A stretch of DNA of 64,000 nt from Buttiauxella warmboldiae (GTDB taxonomy: Bacteria > Pseudomonadota > Gammaproteobacteria > Enterobacterales > Enterobacteriaceae). Position 1 is the first letter of the stretch. The number at the start of each line of letters is the position of its first letter. Below are positions 49,613 to 64,000 of the stretch, in pieces. The notes beneath the pieces are model-generated. The model worked only from the letters and a program-made list of their open reading frames with translations. It was not told where the DNA came from and made no database searches. The position numbers and the translations under genes are program-made. The stretch lies in NCBI RefSeq assembly GCF_003818135.1, contig NZ_RPOH01000001.1, forward strand, positions 1-64,000, in the 5' to 3' direction.

Positions 49613-50647
49613 TCATTTTCTACTGCCTGGTGCGCTGGTGGTGCCTCGTTCAATAAGTTCGCAATCCAGCAAACGTGAACCACTACTCACGATGTGGCCG
49701 TGAAGCTGTTCTAACAGCAACAGCATAGCTTCTCGCCCTATATCGAAACGGGGTTGCGCTACGGTGGTGAGTGGTGGGTCACAGAACTGTGACAGAGCAA
49801 TATCATCAAAGCCTACGATCGACAAATCCTGCGGCACGCGTAAGCCTTTACGTTTAGCCTGAGACAGCGCGCCCAGCGCCATCACGTCGCTATGGCAGAA
49901 AACGGCCGTTGGGGGGTTAGGCAGCGCCATTAGTCGGTCCAGGGCGGCGGCACCGGCTTCAAAGCTAAAGTTACCGCGTGCGATATAATGCGGATCGACT
50001 ATTGTTCCTGCACGGCGCAGCGCCTGGACATATCCCTGCAAACGATAGTGGCAAAGCGGCATCTCTTCCGGACCGGCGATGCAGGCAATTTTTTGGTGGC
50101 CGAGCTGCTGTAAATAATAAACGGCGTTAAACGCGGCAGTCAGGTTATCAATATGAACCGTCGGCAACTCCAGCTCCGGTGCAAATTCGTTCGCCATTAC
50201 CATTGGCGGTAAATTGCGTTGTTCTTCAATACTGGCATCAAAGGGCAACCGTGAACCGAGCAGCAGCATACCGTCAATCTGCTTGGTGATAATCAGATTA
50301 ATAAAGGTTTTTTCCTGCTGATTCTGGTGAGCACAATCGCCAATCAGCACCAGGTAGCCTTGTTCTGCGGCGGTCACTTCGATACCACGAATGATCTCGC
50401 TAAAGAAGGGATCGCAGATATCCGGGACAATAACCAGAATGGTGCGTGACTCATTGCGCTTTAAATTTCGCCCCAGGGAGTGGGGGAGATAACCTACGGC
50501 TATTGCCGCTTGTTCCACTCGATTACGCGTGCTTTGCGACACTTTATCCGGGTTCATTAACGCCCTGGACACCGTTGCCGTTGAGACTTTCGCCTGGGCG
50601 GCAACATCTTTCATGGTCGCATTGGCAACCTGCTTCTTCGGCTTCAA
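49613..50647 (-). CDS. cytR: Transcriptional regulator CytR (LacI family)
   Basis: CytR represses nucleoside uptake and catabolism genes together with CRP and is released by cytidine. The 344-residue protein has the LacI-type helix-turn-helix MKDVAAQAKVSTATVSRALM, then hinge and periplasmic-binding-protein-like core with ILVIVPDICDPFFSEIIRG, IDGMLLLGSRLPFDASI and AVFCHSDVMALGALSQA. No ATG fits: the start is a TTG at 50647 (LKPKKQ), preceded by a strong GAGAGG site, which gives the length of relatives. An upstream ATG at 50710 would add 21 unconserved residues. It stands between priA and ftsN. Confidence 0.96.
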   Translation of the reverse strand: MKPKKQVANATMKDVAAQAKVSTATVSRALMNPDKVSQSTRNRVEQAAIAVGYLPHSLGRNLKRNESRTILVIVPDICDPFFSEIIRGIEVTAAEQGYLVLIGDCAHQNQQEKTFINLIITKQIDGMLLLGSRLPFDASIEEQRNLPPMVMANEFAPELELPTVHIDNLTAAFNAVYYLQQLGHQKIACIAGPEEMPLCHYRLQGYVQALRRAGTIVDPHYIARGNFSFEAGAAALDRLMALPNPPTAVFCHSDVMALGALSQAKRKGLRVPQDLSIVGFDDIALSQFCDPPLTTVAQPRFDIGREAMLLLLEQLHGHIVSSGSRLLDCELIERGTTSAPGSRK

Positions 50648-50812
50648 CTTCCTCTCCTCGCGTGTACGGCACAGGCGCTGACAACGTCCGTGGTGTCCGA
50701 CCATACCCACATTCTTAGCAGAAATTGATGTTCGCTGGTTACAGTTATTTCATTAAAAATGTGATGGTTGTTGAATTTTTCGATCTGCTTCGCATAACCA
50801 CCGGGTTTTGTG

Positions 50813-53071
<2,259 letters not shown>

Positions 53072-53076
53072 TCAGT

Positions 53077-53105
53077 TTGCATCCACCTGCGGGGTTCTGT
53101 ATGAT
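53077..53105 (+). promoter_or_regulatory. Sigma-70 promoter of rpmE
   Basis: TTGCAT (53077-53082) and TATGAT (53100-53105) are 17 bp apart. Transcription would start near 53112, giving a leader of about 105 nt. In E. coli L31 represses its own translation through this leader, so similar control is likely here. Confidence 0.75.
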
Positions 53106-53216
53106 TCGCCGCCTTTGATGCGCAGTTTTTGGTATCAAAAAACCTAATTTATCAACTTCGCGTGGTGTCTGGCGTTAGGGCTGGAAGAGCGACGCGGCCT
53201 TATACAGAGGTTTTCC

Positions 53217-53432
53217 ATGAAAAAGAATATTCACCCGAACTACGCAGAAGTTACTGCAAACTGCTCTTGCGGTAATTCTATCAAGATTCGCTCTACCGTG
53301 GGTCATGATCTGAACCTGGACGTATGTGGCGAATGCCACCCGTTCTACACTGGCAAGCAGCGTGATGTTGCTACCGGTGGCCGCGTTGACCGCTTCAACA
53401 AGCGTTTCAGCGTTCCAGGCGCGAAGAAGTAA
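53217..53432 (+). CDS. rpmE: 50S ribosomal protein L31 (bL31), zinc-binding form
   Basis: This is ribosomal protein bL31 of the intersubunit bridge, 71 residues. It is the zinc-binding (C+) form: the cysteines in ANCSCGN and DVCGECHPF (about positions 16, 18, 37 and 40) form the metal site. [11 protein letters not shown] and [12 protein letters not shown] are conserved. AGAGG lies about six bases before the ATG. It is monocistronic, between the promoter at 53077 and a strong terminator at 53451. Confidence 0.98.
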   Translation: MKKNIHPNYAEVTANCSCGNSIKIRSTVGHDLNLDVCGECHPFYTGKQRDVATGGRVDRFNKRFSVPGAKK

Positions 53433-53450
53433 TTCGCTGCACGGTAAGAG

Positions 53451-53475
53451 AAAGGCGCCTTCGGGCGCCTTTTTT
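53451..53475 (+). terminator. Rho-independent terminator of rpmE
   Basis: AAAGGCGCC and GGCGCCTTT form a 9-bp perfect stem with a TTCG tetraloop followed by further T residues, 18 bp after the rpmE stop. The symmetric A and T flanks may also stop metJ transcription from the other side. Confidence 0.95.
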
Positions 53476-53498
53476 GCATCTGTAGCATGCGTTAACCG

Positions 53499-53816
53499 TT
53501 AGTACTCCCAGGTATCCGGATCGATCCCCATCTCGCGCATAATCACTTTTGCCGCTTCAGGGATCTCATCGCTACGTTCTTTGCGCAGGTCGGCATCGTT
53601 TGGCAGCGGTTGGCCAGTAAACGCATGTAAGAATGCTTCGCACAGCAGTTCACTATTGGTTGCGTGACGCAGGTTATTCACCTGGCGACGGGTACGCTCA
53701 TCGGTGAGGATTTTTAACACCTTCAGAGGAATGGACACCGTAATTTTTTTTACTTGTTCACTCTTCTTCCCGTGCTCAGCGTAAGGGCTGATATATTCGC
53801 CGCTCCATTCAGCCAT
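53499..53816 (-). CDS. metJ: Methionine regulon repressor MetJ
   Basis: MetJ represses methionine biosynthesis genes when bound to S-adenosylmethionine. The 105-residue ribbon-helix-helix protein has the DNA-contacting strand [20 protein letters not shown] and the following helices [20 protein letters not shown], and ends [10 protein letters not shown] as in relatives. It is divergent from metB. Tandem met boxes at 53995-54018 in the shared intergenic region point to control of metBL and probably of metJ itself. Confidence 0.98.
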   Translation of the reverse strand: MAEWSGEYISPYAEHGKKSEQVKKITVSIPLKVLKILTDERTRRQVNNLRHATNSELLCEAFLHAFTGQPLPNDADLRKERSDEIPEAAKVIMREMGIDPDTWEY

Positions 53817-53994
53817 GAGATACTTAATCCTCTTATCAATGTATACAGGCTTCAGTCGGACGATGCGCGACGGAAGCGATTATCTGGGCGTAGTGTACAG
53901 CCTTTATTAGATCGCGGTCTGCGATGCTTACACCCTAAAGCGGATAATTTTAACGGCTATTGCGCGTTTGCTCAATCTATACGCAAAGAAGTTT

Positions 53995-54018
53995 AGATGT
54001 CCAGATGTATTGACGTCT
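53995..54018 (+). promoter_or_regulatory. MetJ operator (tandem met boxes) before metB
   Basis: Three consecutive 8-bp units AGATGTCC, AGATGTAT and TGACGTCT match the met box AGACGTCT at 6, 6 and 7 of 8 positions, 60-84 bp before the metB start. MetJ binds such tandem arrays cooperatively. Confidence 0.85.
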
Positions 54019-54078
54019 AACTCAGCAGTGTTTACTCTGGTGGCTGACCTTTATTCGACCAGCAAGGATTCGAGAGCC

Positions 54079-55239
54079 ATGACGCGCAAACAGGCAACTA
54101 TCGCAGTACGTAGCGGTTTGAACGATGACGAGCAATACGGCTGCGTTGTACCGCCAATCCACCTCTCCAGTACTTATAATTTCACCGGATTCAACGAACC
54201 GCGCGCGCATGACTATTCACGCCGTGGCAATCCTACGCGTGATGTTGTACAGCGCGCGCTGGCCGAGCTGGAAGGGGGCGCGGGAGCGGTGCTGACGAAT
54301 ACCGGCATGTCGGCCATTCACCTGGTGACAACGGTATTTCTGAAGCCTGGCGATCTGCTGGTGGCTCCGCATGACTGTTACGGCGGCAGCTATCGTCTGT
54401 TTGATAGCCTGGCAAAACGCGGCGCTTATCGAGTTTTGTTTGTCGATCAAGGCGATGAAGTGGCTTTGACCGCGGCGCTTAGCCAACATCCAAAACTCGT
54501 GCTGGTCGAAAGCCCAAGTAATCCCTTGTTACGAGTAGTAGATATTGCGAAAATCTGCGCTGCGGCGCGTCAGGCTGGGGCAATCAGCGTGGTGGATAAC
54601 ACCTTCCTGAGCCCGGCGTTGCAAAATCCGCTGGCGCTGGGTGCGGATTTGGTTCTGCACTCTTGTACTAAATACCTGAACGGTCACTCAGATGTGGTCG
54701 CAGGGGTTGTGATTGCGAAAGATGCCGAAACCGTTACCGAGCTTGCCTGGTGGGCCAATAATATTGGCGTTACCGGCAGCGCATTCGATAGCTACCTGCT
54801 GCTGCGCGGCTTGCGTACTCTTTCACCACGAATGGAAGTGGCACAACGTAACGCCCAGGCGATCGTGGATTTCCTGCAAACGCAACCGCTGGTGAAGAAG
54901 CTGTATCATCCTTCGCTGCCAGAAAACCAGGGCCATGAAATTGCGGCTCGTCAGCAAAAAGGTTTTGGCGCGATGTTGAGTTTTGAATTTAACGGCGACG
55001 AGCAAACGCTGCGTCGTTTCCTGAGTAGCCTGACTCTCTTCACGCTGGCGGAGTCGCTGGGTGGGGTAGAAAGTCTGATTTCACACGCGGCGACGATGAC
55101 CCACGCGGGCATGGCGCCAGAAGCTCGCGCTGCAGCGGGGATTTCTGAAACCTTGTTGCGTATTTCGACCGGCATTGAAGATAGCGAAGATTTAATTGCT
55201 GACCTGGAAAATGCGTTCCGGGTGGCAAGAGAGGGGTAA
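54079..55239 (+). CDS. metB: Cystathionine gamma-synthase
   Basis: MetB joins O-succinylhomoserine and cysteine to cystathionine, the second committed step of methionine synthesis. The 386-residue PLP enzyme has the Cys/Met metabolism fold: YSRRGNPTRDVVQRALAELE with substrate-phosphate contacts, VVDNTFLSPALQNPL, and the PLP lysine in LHSCTKYLNGHSDVVAG (Lys near 198). The C-terminal SLGGVESLISHAATMTHAGM is also characteristic. The start at 54079 (MTRKQATIAV) fits relatives; the frame stays open upstream through the operator region. metL follows after 2 bp. Confidence 0.97.
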   Translation: MTRKQATIAVRSGLNDDEQYGCVVPPIHLSSTYNFTGFNEPRAHDYSRRGNPTRDVVQRALAELEGGAGAVLTNTGMSAIHLVTTVFLKPGDLLVAPHDCYGGSYRLFDSLAKRGAYRVLFVDQGDEVALTAALSQHPKLVLVESPSNPLLRVVDIAKICAAARQAGAISVVDNTFLSPALQNPLALGADLVLHSCTKYLNGHSDVVAGVVIAKDAETVTELAWWANNIGVTGSAFDSYLLLRGLRTLSPRMEVAQRNAQAIVDFLQTQPLVKKLYHPSLPENQGHEIAARQQKGFGAMLSFEFNGDEQTLRRFLSSLTLFTLAESLGGVESLISHAATMTHAGMAPEARAAAGISETLLRISTGIEDSEDLIADLENAFRVAREG

Positions 55240-55241
55240 AC

Positions 55242-57674
55242 ATGAGTGTTTCAGCACCAGCAGGGGCGTCGGGTCGTCAGCTGCATAAATTTGGCGGCAG
55301 TAGCCTGGCAGATGTGAAGTGTTACCTGCGCGTTGCGGGGATCATGGCCGAGTACTCTAAGCCTGGGGACATGATGGTGGTTTCTGCCGCCGGTAGCACG
55401 ACTAACCAGTTGATTAACTGGTTAAAACTGAGCCAAAGCGATCGCCTTTCTGCTCATCAGGTTCAACAGGCGTTACGCCGTTACCAAAGCGAGCTGATTA
55501 GCGGCCTGGTGGCGCCTGATGTTGCTGATACTTTGATTGGCCAGTTTATTCACGATCTTGAGCGTCTGGCGGGTTTACTTGACGGCAAAATGACTGACGC
55601 GGTGTATGCCGAAGTGGTCGGCCACGGTGAAATTTGGTCTGCACGCCTGATGTCTGCGGTGTTGAATCAATTAGGTCATCCAGCAGCCTGGCTTGATGCG
55701 CGTGAATTTATGCGTGCGGAACGCGCGGCGCAACCGCAGGTTAATGAAGGCTTATCCTGGCCGCTACTGCAGGAGCTGATGGCGCAGCATCCGAATAAGC
55801 GCCTCGTGGTGACCGGCTTTATCTGCCGTAACGATGCGGGTGAAACGGTACTGCTTGGCCGTAACGGTTCTGACTATTCCGCCACGCAGATTGGCGCACT
55901 GGCGGGGGTTTCCCGCGTGACCATCTGGAGCGACGTTGCCGGGGTTTACAGCGCCGATCCGCGTAAAGTGAAAGATGCGTGTTTGCTGCCGCTGCTGCGC
56001 CTGGACGAAGCGAGTGAACTGGCTCGTCTTGCGGCACCGGTACTGCACGCCCGTACTCTGCAGCCGGTTTCCGGTAGCGATATCGACCTGCAATTACGCT
56101 GTAGCTATTCACCCGAACAAGGCTCGACTCGTATCGAGCGAGTGCTAGCTTCCGGCACTGGTGCACGGATTGTCACCAGCCACGACGATGTTTGCCTGAT
56201 CGAACTTCAGGTTGCTCCACAGCAGGATTTCAAGCTGGCTCACAAAGAGCTGGATACGCTGTTAAAACGTGCACAGATTCGCCCGTTGTCGATTGGCGTG
56301 CATCCCGACCGCAACCTGCTCCAGCTGTGCTACACCTCTGAAGTTGCCGGTAGCGCGCTGCAAACGCTTCAGGCCGCAGGCCTGCCGGGCGAACTACGCC
56401 TGCGTGAAGGTTTGGCGTTGGTGGCAATGGTGGGGGCTGGCGTGTGCCGTAATCCGTTGCATAGCCACCGTTTCTGGCAGCAGCTCAAAGATCAGCCTGT
56501 TGAGTTTATCTGGCAGTCTGAAGAGGGTATCAGCCTGGTGGCCGTGCTGCGCTTTGGTCCGACAGAGGACCTGATTAAAGGCCTGCACAAATCCCTGTTC
56601 CGTGCTGAAAAGCGTATCGGTCTGGTGTTGTTCGGTAAAGGGAACATTGGCTCACGCTGGCTGGAGCTGTTTGCCCGCGAGCAAGAAACCCTCTCTGCCC
56701 GCACGGGGTTTGAATTCGTGCTTTCAGGCGTGGTGGATAGCCGCCGCAGCTTGCTGAGTTATGAAGGTCTGGATGCCAGCCGTGCGCTCGCCTTCTTTAA
56801 TGATGAAGCGGTAGAGCAGGATGAAGAGGCATTATTCCAGTGGATGCGTGCGCACCCGTATGATGATTTAGTGGTGCTGGATGTGACGGCGAGCGAACAG
56901 CTGGCCGACCAATATCTTGATTTCGCCAGCCACGGTTTCCATGTTATCAGCGCCAATAAAGTCGCGGGTGCCAGCTCCGGCCAGAAATACCGTGAAATTC
57001 GCAACGCGTTTACCAAAACGGGCCGCCACTGGCTGTACAACGCAACCGTAGGCGCGGGCTTGCCGGTGAACCATACCGTGCGTGACTTACGTGAAAGCGG
57101 CGATGCCATTCTGGCAATCAGCGGTATTTTCTCCGGTACGCTTTCCTGGCTGTTCCTGCAATTCGACGGCAGCGTACCGTTTACCGATCTGGTGGACCAG
57201 GCCTGGCAGCAGGGGCTGACGGAACCCGATCCGCGCGTCGATCTCTCCGGTAAAGATGTGATGCGCAAGCTGGTGATTCTGGCTCGTGAAGCGGGCTATG
57301 ACATCGAACCCGATCAGGTGCGTGTTGAATCACTGGTAACAAACGGTAGCGAAACTGGCTCAATCGATCATTTCTTTGAAAATAGTGATGAGCTTAATGA
57401 GCAGATGCTTCAGCGTTTTGAAGCGGCCCAGGAAATGGGGCTGGTGCTGCGTTACGTGGCGCGTTTTGACGCGAACGGTAAAGCGCGCGTCGGTGTGGAA
57501 GCGGTGCGCCCCGAGCATCCTCTCGCTTCACTGCTGCCGTGCGACAACGTGTTTGCCATCGAAAGCCGTTGGTATCGCGATAACCCGCTGGTGATTCGTG
57601 GACCCGGTGCCGGACGCGATGTTACCGCCGGTGCGATTCAGTCGGATCTTAACCGTCTGGCACAGCTGCTGTAG
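55242..57674 (+). CDS. metL: Bifunctional aspartokinase II / homoserine dehydrogenase II
   Basis: MetL carries aspartokinase and homoserine dehydrogenase activities, supplying homoserine for methionine synthesis. The 810-residue protein equals the E. coli length. The kinase domain (about 15-290) begins LHKFGGSSLADVKCY and has LLGRNGSDYSATQIGAL. An ACT-like linker follows (about 310-450). The dehydrogenase domain (about 460-810) starts GLVLFGKGNIGSRWLELF for NAD(P) binding and has VISANKVAGAS and WLYNATVGAGLPV, then GTLSWLF. It is coupled to metB (2-bp gap) in the MetJ-controlled metBL operon. Confidence 0.98.
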   Translation: MSVSAPAGASGRQLHKFGGSSLADVKCYLRVAGIMAEYSKPGDMMVVSAAGSTTNQLINWLKLSQSDRLSAHQVQQALRRYQSELISGLVAPDVADTLIGQFIHDLERLAGLLDGKMTDAVYAEVVGHGEIWSARLMSAVLNQLGHPAAWLDAREFMRAERAAQPQVNEGLSWPLLQELMAQHPNKRLVVTGFICRNDAGETVLLGRNGSDYSATQIGALAGVSRVTIWSDVAGVYSADPRKVKDACLLPLLRLDEASELARLAAPVLHARTLQPVSGSDIDLQLRCSYSPEQGSTRIERVLASGTGARIVTSHDDVCLIELQVAPQQDFKLAHKELDTLLKRAQIRPLSIGVHPDRNLLQLCYTSEVAGSALQTLQAAGLPGELRLREGLALVAMVGAGVCRNPLHSHRFWQQLKDQPVEFIWQSEEGISLVAVLRFGPTEDLIKGLHKSLFRAEKRIGLVLFGKGNIGSRWLELFAREQETLSARTGFEFVLSGVVDSRRSLLSYEGLDASRALAFFNDEAVEQDEEALFQWMRAHPYDDLVVLDVTASEQLADQYLDFASHGFHVISANKVAGASSGQKYREIRNAFTKTGRHWLYNATVGAGLPVNHTVRDLRESGDAILAISGIFSGTLSWLFLQFDGSVPFTDLVDQAWQQGLTEPDPRVDLSGKDVMRKLVILAREAGYDIEPDQVRVESLVTNGSETGSIDHFFENSDELNEQMLQRFEAAQEMGLVLRYVARFDANGKARVGVEAVRPEHPLASLLPCDNVFAIESRWYRDNPLVIRGPGAGRDVTAGAIQSDLNRLAQLL

Positions 57675-57690
57675 AGATTGTGAGAAAACT

Positions 57691-57716
57691 AAGGCCATCA
57701 TTTGCTGGTCTTTTTT
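57691..57716 (+). terminator. Rho-independent terminator of metBL
   Basis: AAGGCCA pairs with TGGTCTT (one G-T pair) around an 8-nt loop and continues into TTTT, 16 bp after the metL stop. It precedes the metF control region. Confidence 0.75.
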
Positions 57717-57816
57717 AATCCCTTCTGCTCATCGTGAATAAAATTCAATTTGATTGAGAATTCCTCATTTCTGGTGTTGAATTTTCAGTTGACGCCACCC
57801 TGCTTTTCCTTCATCT

Positions 57817-57848
57817 TGCTATCTGGACGTCTAAACGTCTGGATAGCA
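57817..57848 (+). promoter_or_regulatory. MetJ operator before metF
   Basis: Four adjacent 8-bp units TGCTATCT, GGACGTCT, AAACGTCT and GGATAGCA lie 46-78 bp before metF. The two central units match the met box AGACGTCT at 7 of 8 positions each (GGACGTCT and AAACGTCT); the outer two are weak but complementary to each other. The whole block is a near-palindrome. Confidence 0.85.
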
Positions 57849-57885
57849 ATAAAACACAACATTCATAATAAAATGCGATTGATGA

Positions 57886-58785
<900 letters not shown>

Positions 58786-58960
58786 TTCCGATAATGGCCC
58801 GCCAGGGCCATGACTTCCCCGTAGTAGCACCACGCCTCAATTAATTATCCCTTTATTTTTAATGGCTATTGTTAAACTTTACGCTGCAGTCGACGTTATC
58901 GTTAATAAACCTTTGCTATCGTGCCCGTTAACCAAACGGAAATAACTATCAAATCTGTAG

Positions 58961-61210
<2,250 letters not shown>

Positions 61211-61230
61211 GTTTGTTCAGCGCTAAAAAT

Positions 61231-61263
61231 AAAAGACCACCTCATGGCAAGAGGTGGTCTTTT
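61231..61263. terminator. Bidirectional terminator between convergent katG and ppc
   Basis: AAAAGACCACCTC and GAGGTGGTCTTTT form a perfect 13-bp stem with a 7-nt loop. The A-rich and T-rich ends serve termination from both sides. It lies 20 bp after katG and 19 bp before the ppc stop. Confidence 0.95.
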
Positions 61264-61282
61264 GCTAAGCTCGTTTTTGGGC

Positions 61283-63934
61283 TTAGCCGGTGTTACGCAT
61301 ACCCGCAGCAACACCAGCGATAGTCACCATTAACGCCTGTTCTACCTGCGCGTCCGGCTCCTCACCTTTCTCTTCTGACTGGCGCGAACGGTGCAGTAAT
61401 TCTGCCTGCAGAACGTTCAGCGGGTCGGTGTAGATATTACGCAGCTGGATGGACTCGGCAATCCACGGCAGGTCAGCCATCAGATGTGAATCGTTGGCGA
61501 TATCCAGCACCACTTTGATATCGGCTTCCAGCTGGTCGCGCAGCTGCTTGCCAAGTGGCCACAGCTCTGGCTTCACCAGGCGCTGGTCGTAGTATTCCGC
61601 AAGCCACAGGTCTGCTTTCGCAAAGACCATTTCCAGCATGCCGAGGCGCGTTGAGAAGAATGGCCAGTCGCGGCACATGGTTTCCAGCTCGTCCTGTTTG
61701 CCGTCTTCCACCACTTTTTGCAGCGCAGCGCCAGCGCCCAGCCAGGCCGGCAGCATCAGGCGGTTTTGCGTCCAGGCAAAGATCCATGGAATAGCGCGCA
61801 GAGATTCAACACCGCCATTGGGGCGACGTTTCGCCGGGCGCGAACCCAACGGCAATTTACCCAACTCCAGCTCTGGTGTTGCCGAACGGAAATAAGGCAC
61901 GAAGTCTTTGTTTTCGCGGATATAGCCGCGGTACATATCGCAGGAGATAACCGACAGCTCCTCCATAATATGTTTCCACTCTTTCTTCGGCTCCGGCGGC
62001 GGCAGCAGGTTGGCTTCCAGAATCGCGCTGGTGTAGAGCGACAGGCTGCTGATGGTGATTTCTGGCAAACCGTATTTAAAGCGAATCATCTCGCCCTGTT
62101 CGGTCACGCGCAGGCCGCCCTTTAGGCTTCCCGGCGGTTGAGAAAGCAGCGCAGCGTGCGCTGGTGCGCCGCCACGGCCGATAGAACCACCGCGTCCGTG
62201 GAACAGCGTCAGAGTGATCCCTGCTTTCTCACAGGTTTTGATCAACGCATCCTGCGCCTGGTACTGTGCCCAGGAGGCAGCCATTACGCCTGCATCTTTT
62301 GCCGAGTCAGAGTAGCCAATCATGACCATCTGCTTGCCCTGAATAAAGCCGCGATACCAGTCGATGTTCAGCAACTGGGTCATGACATCGTCGGCGTTGT
62401 TCAGGTCGTCGAGGGTTTCAAACAGCGGAGCAACAGGCAGCGCGAAAGTACAGCCCGCTTCTTTCAGCAGTAAGTGAACGGCCAATACGTCAGACGGTGT
62501 TTTTGCCATCGAGATAACATAAGCGGCAATAGAACCGCGTGGCGCTTCGGCAACCACTTTGCAGGTTTCCAGCACTTCGCGGGTATCGTCGCTTGGCTCC
62601 CACTGGCGCGGCAGAAGTGGACGCTTAGAATTCAGTTCACGGATCAGGAAGGCTTGTTTGTCTGCTTCAGACCAGCTTTCGTAATCGCCAATGCCCAGGT
62701 AGCGCGTCATTTCACCCAGTGCTTCGGTGTGACGAGTGCTTTCCTGGCGCACATCGATACGAACCAGCGGCACGCCAAAACTTTTCACGCGGCGCAGGGT
62801 ATCGAGCAACTGGCCGTTGGCGATAATGCCCATACCACAGGCTTGCAGCGACTGGTAACACGCATAAAGCGGGTCCCAAAGCTGTTCGTTTTGCGTCAGT
62901 AGACCTTCTGGTTTTGGCAGGCGTTGACCTTTAAGGCGCGCTTCCAGCCAGGCTTGCGTTGACAGTAACTGCTGGCGAATCCCTTTCATAATGCAGCGGT
63001 ATGGCTCTTGCGCAGCATCCGGGCCTGCCAGCGCGCTGAGCTCTGGCGTACATTCCACCATCGAGAGTTCGGAGATCAGCACCTGAATATCACGCAGGAA
63101 CAGGTCAGTGGCTTTCCAGCGGCTTAGCAGCAGAACGTGACGGGTAATATCTGCGGTAACGTTCGGGTTGCCGTCGCGGTCGCCGCCCATCCAGGAAGTG
63201 AAACGTACCGGAACAAAATCGACCGGCAGTTTGTAATTCAGGTTGTCTTCAAGCTGTTCATTCAGCTCACGCAGGTAGTTTGGCACGCCTTCCCACAGGC
63301 TGTTTTCGACGACCGCAAAACCCCATTTTGCTTCATCTACCGGGGAAGGGCGGTGCTTACGAATTTCATCGGTATGCCAGGCCTGGGCTACCAGCTGGCG
63401 CAGGCGGCGCATGATCTGGTTGCGCTCGTAATCGGCGATGTCGCTGTGGTCGAGCTGTTTCAGGCAGCTATTGACTTCAACCAGCTTGTGGATCAGGGTG
63501 CGACGGGTAATTTCGGTTGGGTGTGCGGTCAGCACTAATTCCAGTGACAAAGATTCAACAGCATGACGAATGGCGTCTTCGCTAAGATCGGGCTGATTTT
63601 TTAATTTTTGGAGTGTCTTAGCAATAACTTCAGGATTGCTGGCAGCTTCGCCATTGGCGGAAATGCTGTGATATTGCTCGGCGGTGTTGGCCAGGTTCAG
63701 GAATTGGCTGAATGCACGGGCTACAGGAAGTAGTTCGTCGTTAGACAGGTTCTGTAACGTGGTTAGCAGCTCCTGGCGGTTGGCTTCATTGCCAGCCCGT
63801 GAGGACTTAGACAATTTGCGGATTGTTTCTACGCGGTCAAGAATGTTTTCACCTAACGCATCCTTGATGGTATCCCCGAGCAACTTGCCGAGCATACTGA
63901 CATTACTTCGCAAAGCGGAATACTGTTCGTTCAT
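61283..63934 (-). CDS. ppc: Phosphoenolpyruvate carboxylase
   Basis: Ppc carboxylates phosphoenolpyruvate to oxaloacetate, refilling the TCA cycle, and is activated by acetyl-CoA and inhibited by aspartate. The 883-residue protein equals the E. coli length. Catalytic signatures are [19 protein letters not shown] with the essential His (near 138), [18 protein letters not shown] with the Lys (near 546), and [18 protein letters not shown] with the Arg near 581. It ends AAGMRNTG, the conserved C-terminal Asn-Thr-Gly that contacts aspartate. It converges on katG. Confidence 0.98.
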   Translation of the reverse strand: MNEQYSALRSNVSMLGKLLGDTIKDALGENILDRVETIRKLSKSSRAGNEANRQELLTTLQNLSNDELLPVARAFSQFLNLANTAEQYHSISANGEAASNPEVIAKTLQKLKNQPDLSEDAIRHAVESLSLELVLTAHPTEITRRTLIHKLVEVNSCLKQLDHSDIADYERNQIMRRLRQLVAQAWHTDEIRKHRPSPVDEAKWGFAVVENSLWEGVPNYLRELNEQLEDNLNYKLPVDFVPVRFTSWMGGDRDGNPNVTADITRHVLLLSRWKATDLFLRDIQVLISELSMVECTPELSALAGPDAAQEPYRCIMKGIRQQLLSTQAWLEARLKGQRLPKPEGLLTQNEQLWDPLYACYQSLQACGMGIIANGQLLDTLRRVKSFGVPLVRIDVRQESTRHTEALGEMTRYLGIGDYESWSEADKQAFLIRELNSKRPLLPRQWEPSDDTREVLETCKVVAEAPRGSIAAYVISMAKTPSDVLAVHLLLKEAGCTFALPVAPLFETLDDLNNADDVMTQLLNIDWYRGFIQGKQMVMIGYSDSAKDAGVMAASWAQYQAQDALIKTCEKAGITLTLFHGRGGSIGRGGAPAHAALLSQPPGSLKGGLRVTEQGEMIRFKYGLPEITISSLSLYTSAILEANLLPPPEPKKEWKHIMEELSVISCDMYRGYIRENKDFVPYFRSATPELELGKLPLGSRPAKRRPNGGVESLRAIPWIFAWTQNRLMLPAWLGAGAALQKVVEDGKQDELETMCRDWPFFSTRLGMLEMVFAKADLWLAEYYDQRLVKPELWPLGKQLRDQLEADIKVVLDIANDSHLMADLPWIAESIQLRNIYTDPLNVLQAELLHRSRQSEEKGEEPDAQVEQALMVTIAGVAAGMRNTG

Positions 63935-64000
63935 ATGACCCCAGACACCCTATCCAATCTGATATGTAATTTAATTTCACCCGTGAAGGTTCAACACCGT
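63935..64000 (-). promoter_or_regulatory. Upstream region of ppc at the window edge
   Basis: On the minus strand a TTGAAC hexamer is visible about 60 bp before the ppc start, followed at 17 bp by AATTAC, a poor -10. This may be part of the ppc promoter. In relatives argE is divergent here, but nothing of it is inside the window. Confidence 0.3.

Noticed and set aside
53754-53996. 80-codon open frame on the plus strand overlapping metJ
   Set aside because: It overlaps the metJ 5' end on the other strand and runs into the MetJ operator, with no family similarity.
58794-58811. Hairpin ATGGCCC-GCCA-GGGCCAT after metF as a terminator
   Set aside because: The stem is perfect but no T-tract follows, so intrinsic termination is not supported.

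Overview
The window is a contiguous piece of a gamma-proteobacterial chromosome, clearly from the Enterobacterales. Almost every protein matches a known Escherichia/Klebsiella family at near full length, and local gene order follows two known enterobacterial neighbourhoods: slmA-dut-coaBC-radC-rpmBG-mutM-coaD-LPS core-kbl-tdh-envC-secB-cysE-trmL, and cpx-pfkA-tpiA-glpFKX-hslVU-ftsN-priA-metJBLF-katG plus ppc. It is not E. coli or Salmonella. These two blocks, which lie far apart in E. coli K-12, are joined here between trmL and cpxA. katG is directly followed by ppc. The LPS core locus is built on the Klebsiella/Serratia plan (WaaE, WabG, WabH and a WabN-like deacetylase) instead of the WaaG/O/R plan. 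Moderate GC content and this mix would fit a genus such as Buttiauxella or Kluyvera, but the genus is only a guess. No insertion sequence, prophage, CRISPR array, tRNA or rRNA was seen.

Region 1 (1-4792) holds housekeeping genes: slmA, dut and coaBC on the minus strand, then radC, rpmB, rpmG and mutM on the plus strand. Region 2 (4796-19701) is the LPS core cluster, the most variable part of the window. Reading leftwards, a first block is hldD-waaF-waaC-GT4-waaL-waaB-like, a second is waaQ-wabG-wabH, and a third is GT9-waaA-waaE-coaD. A deacetylase gene sits on the plus strand between the first two blocks. Region 3 (19917-30876) is kbl-tdh, a WaaH-like GT2, the gpmI-envC-yibQ operon, and yibN-grxC-secB-gpsA-cysE, ending with trmL.

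Region 4 (30966-44270) carries the Cpx envelope-stress system (cpxRA with divergent cpxP and a perfect CpxR box), fieF, pfkA with a Cra-like operator, sbp, cdh, tpiA, yiiQ, yiiR, fpr and the glpFK-glpX genes. Region 5 (44715-53816) has zapB, rraA, menA, hslVU behind a near-consensus heat-shock promoter, ftsN, cytR, priA, rpmE and metJ. Region 6 (54079-63934) is the MetJ-regulated metBL and metF, then katG and, convergent to it, ppc.

Most genes appear intact and ordinary. The least explained content is in the LPS locus: two GT4 enzymes, one GT9 enzyme and one GT2 enzyme have no secure acceptor assignment, and the deacetylase is on the opposite strand. Several non-coding structures also deserve attention: two hairpins in the rpmB leader, an 18-bp palindrome upstream of glpF, a strong hairpin between glpK and glpX, and a heat-shock promoter lying over the ftsN stop codon.
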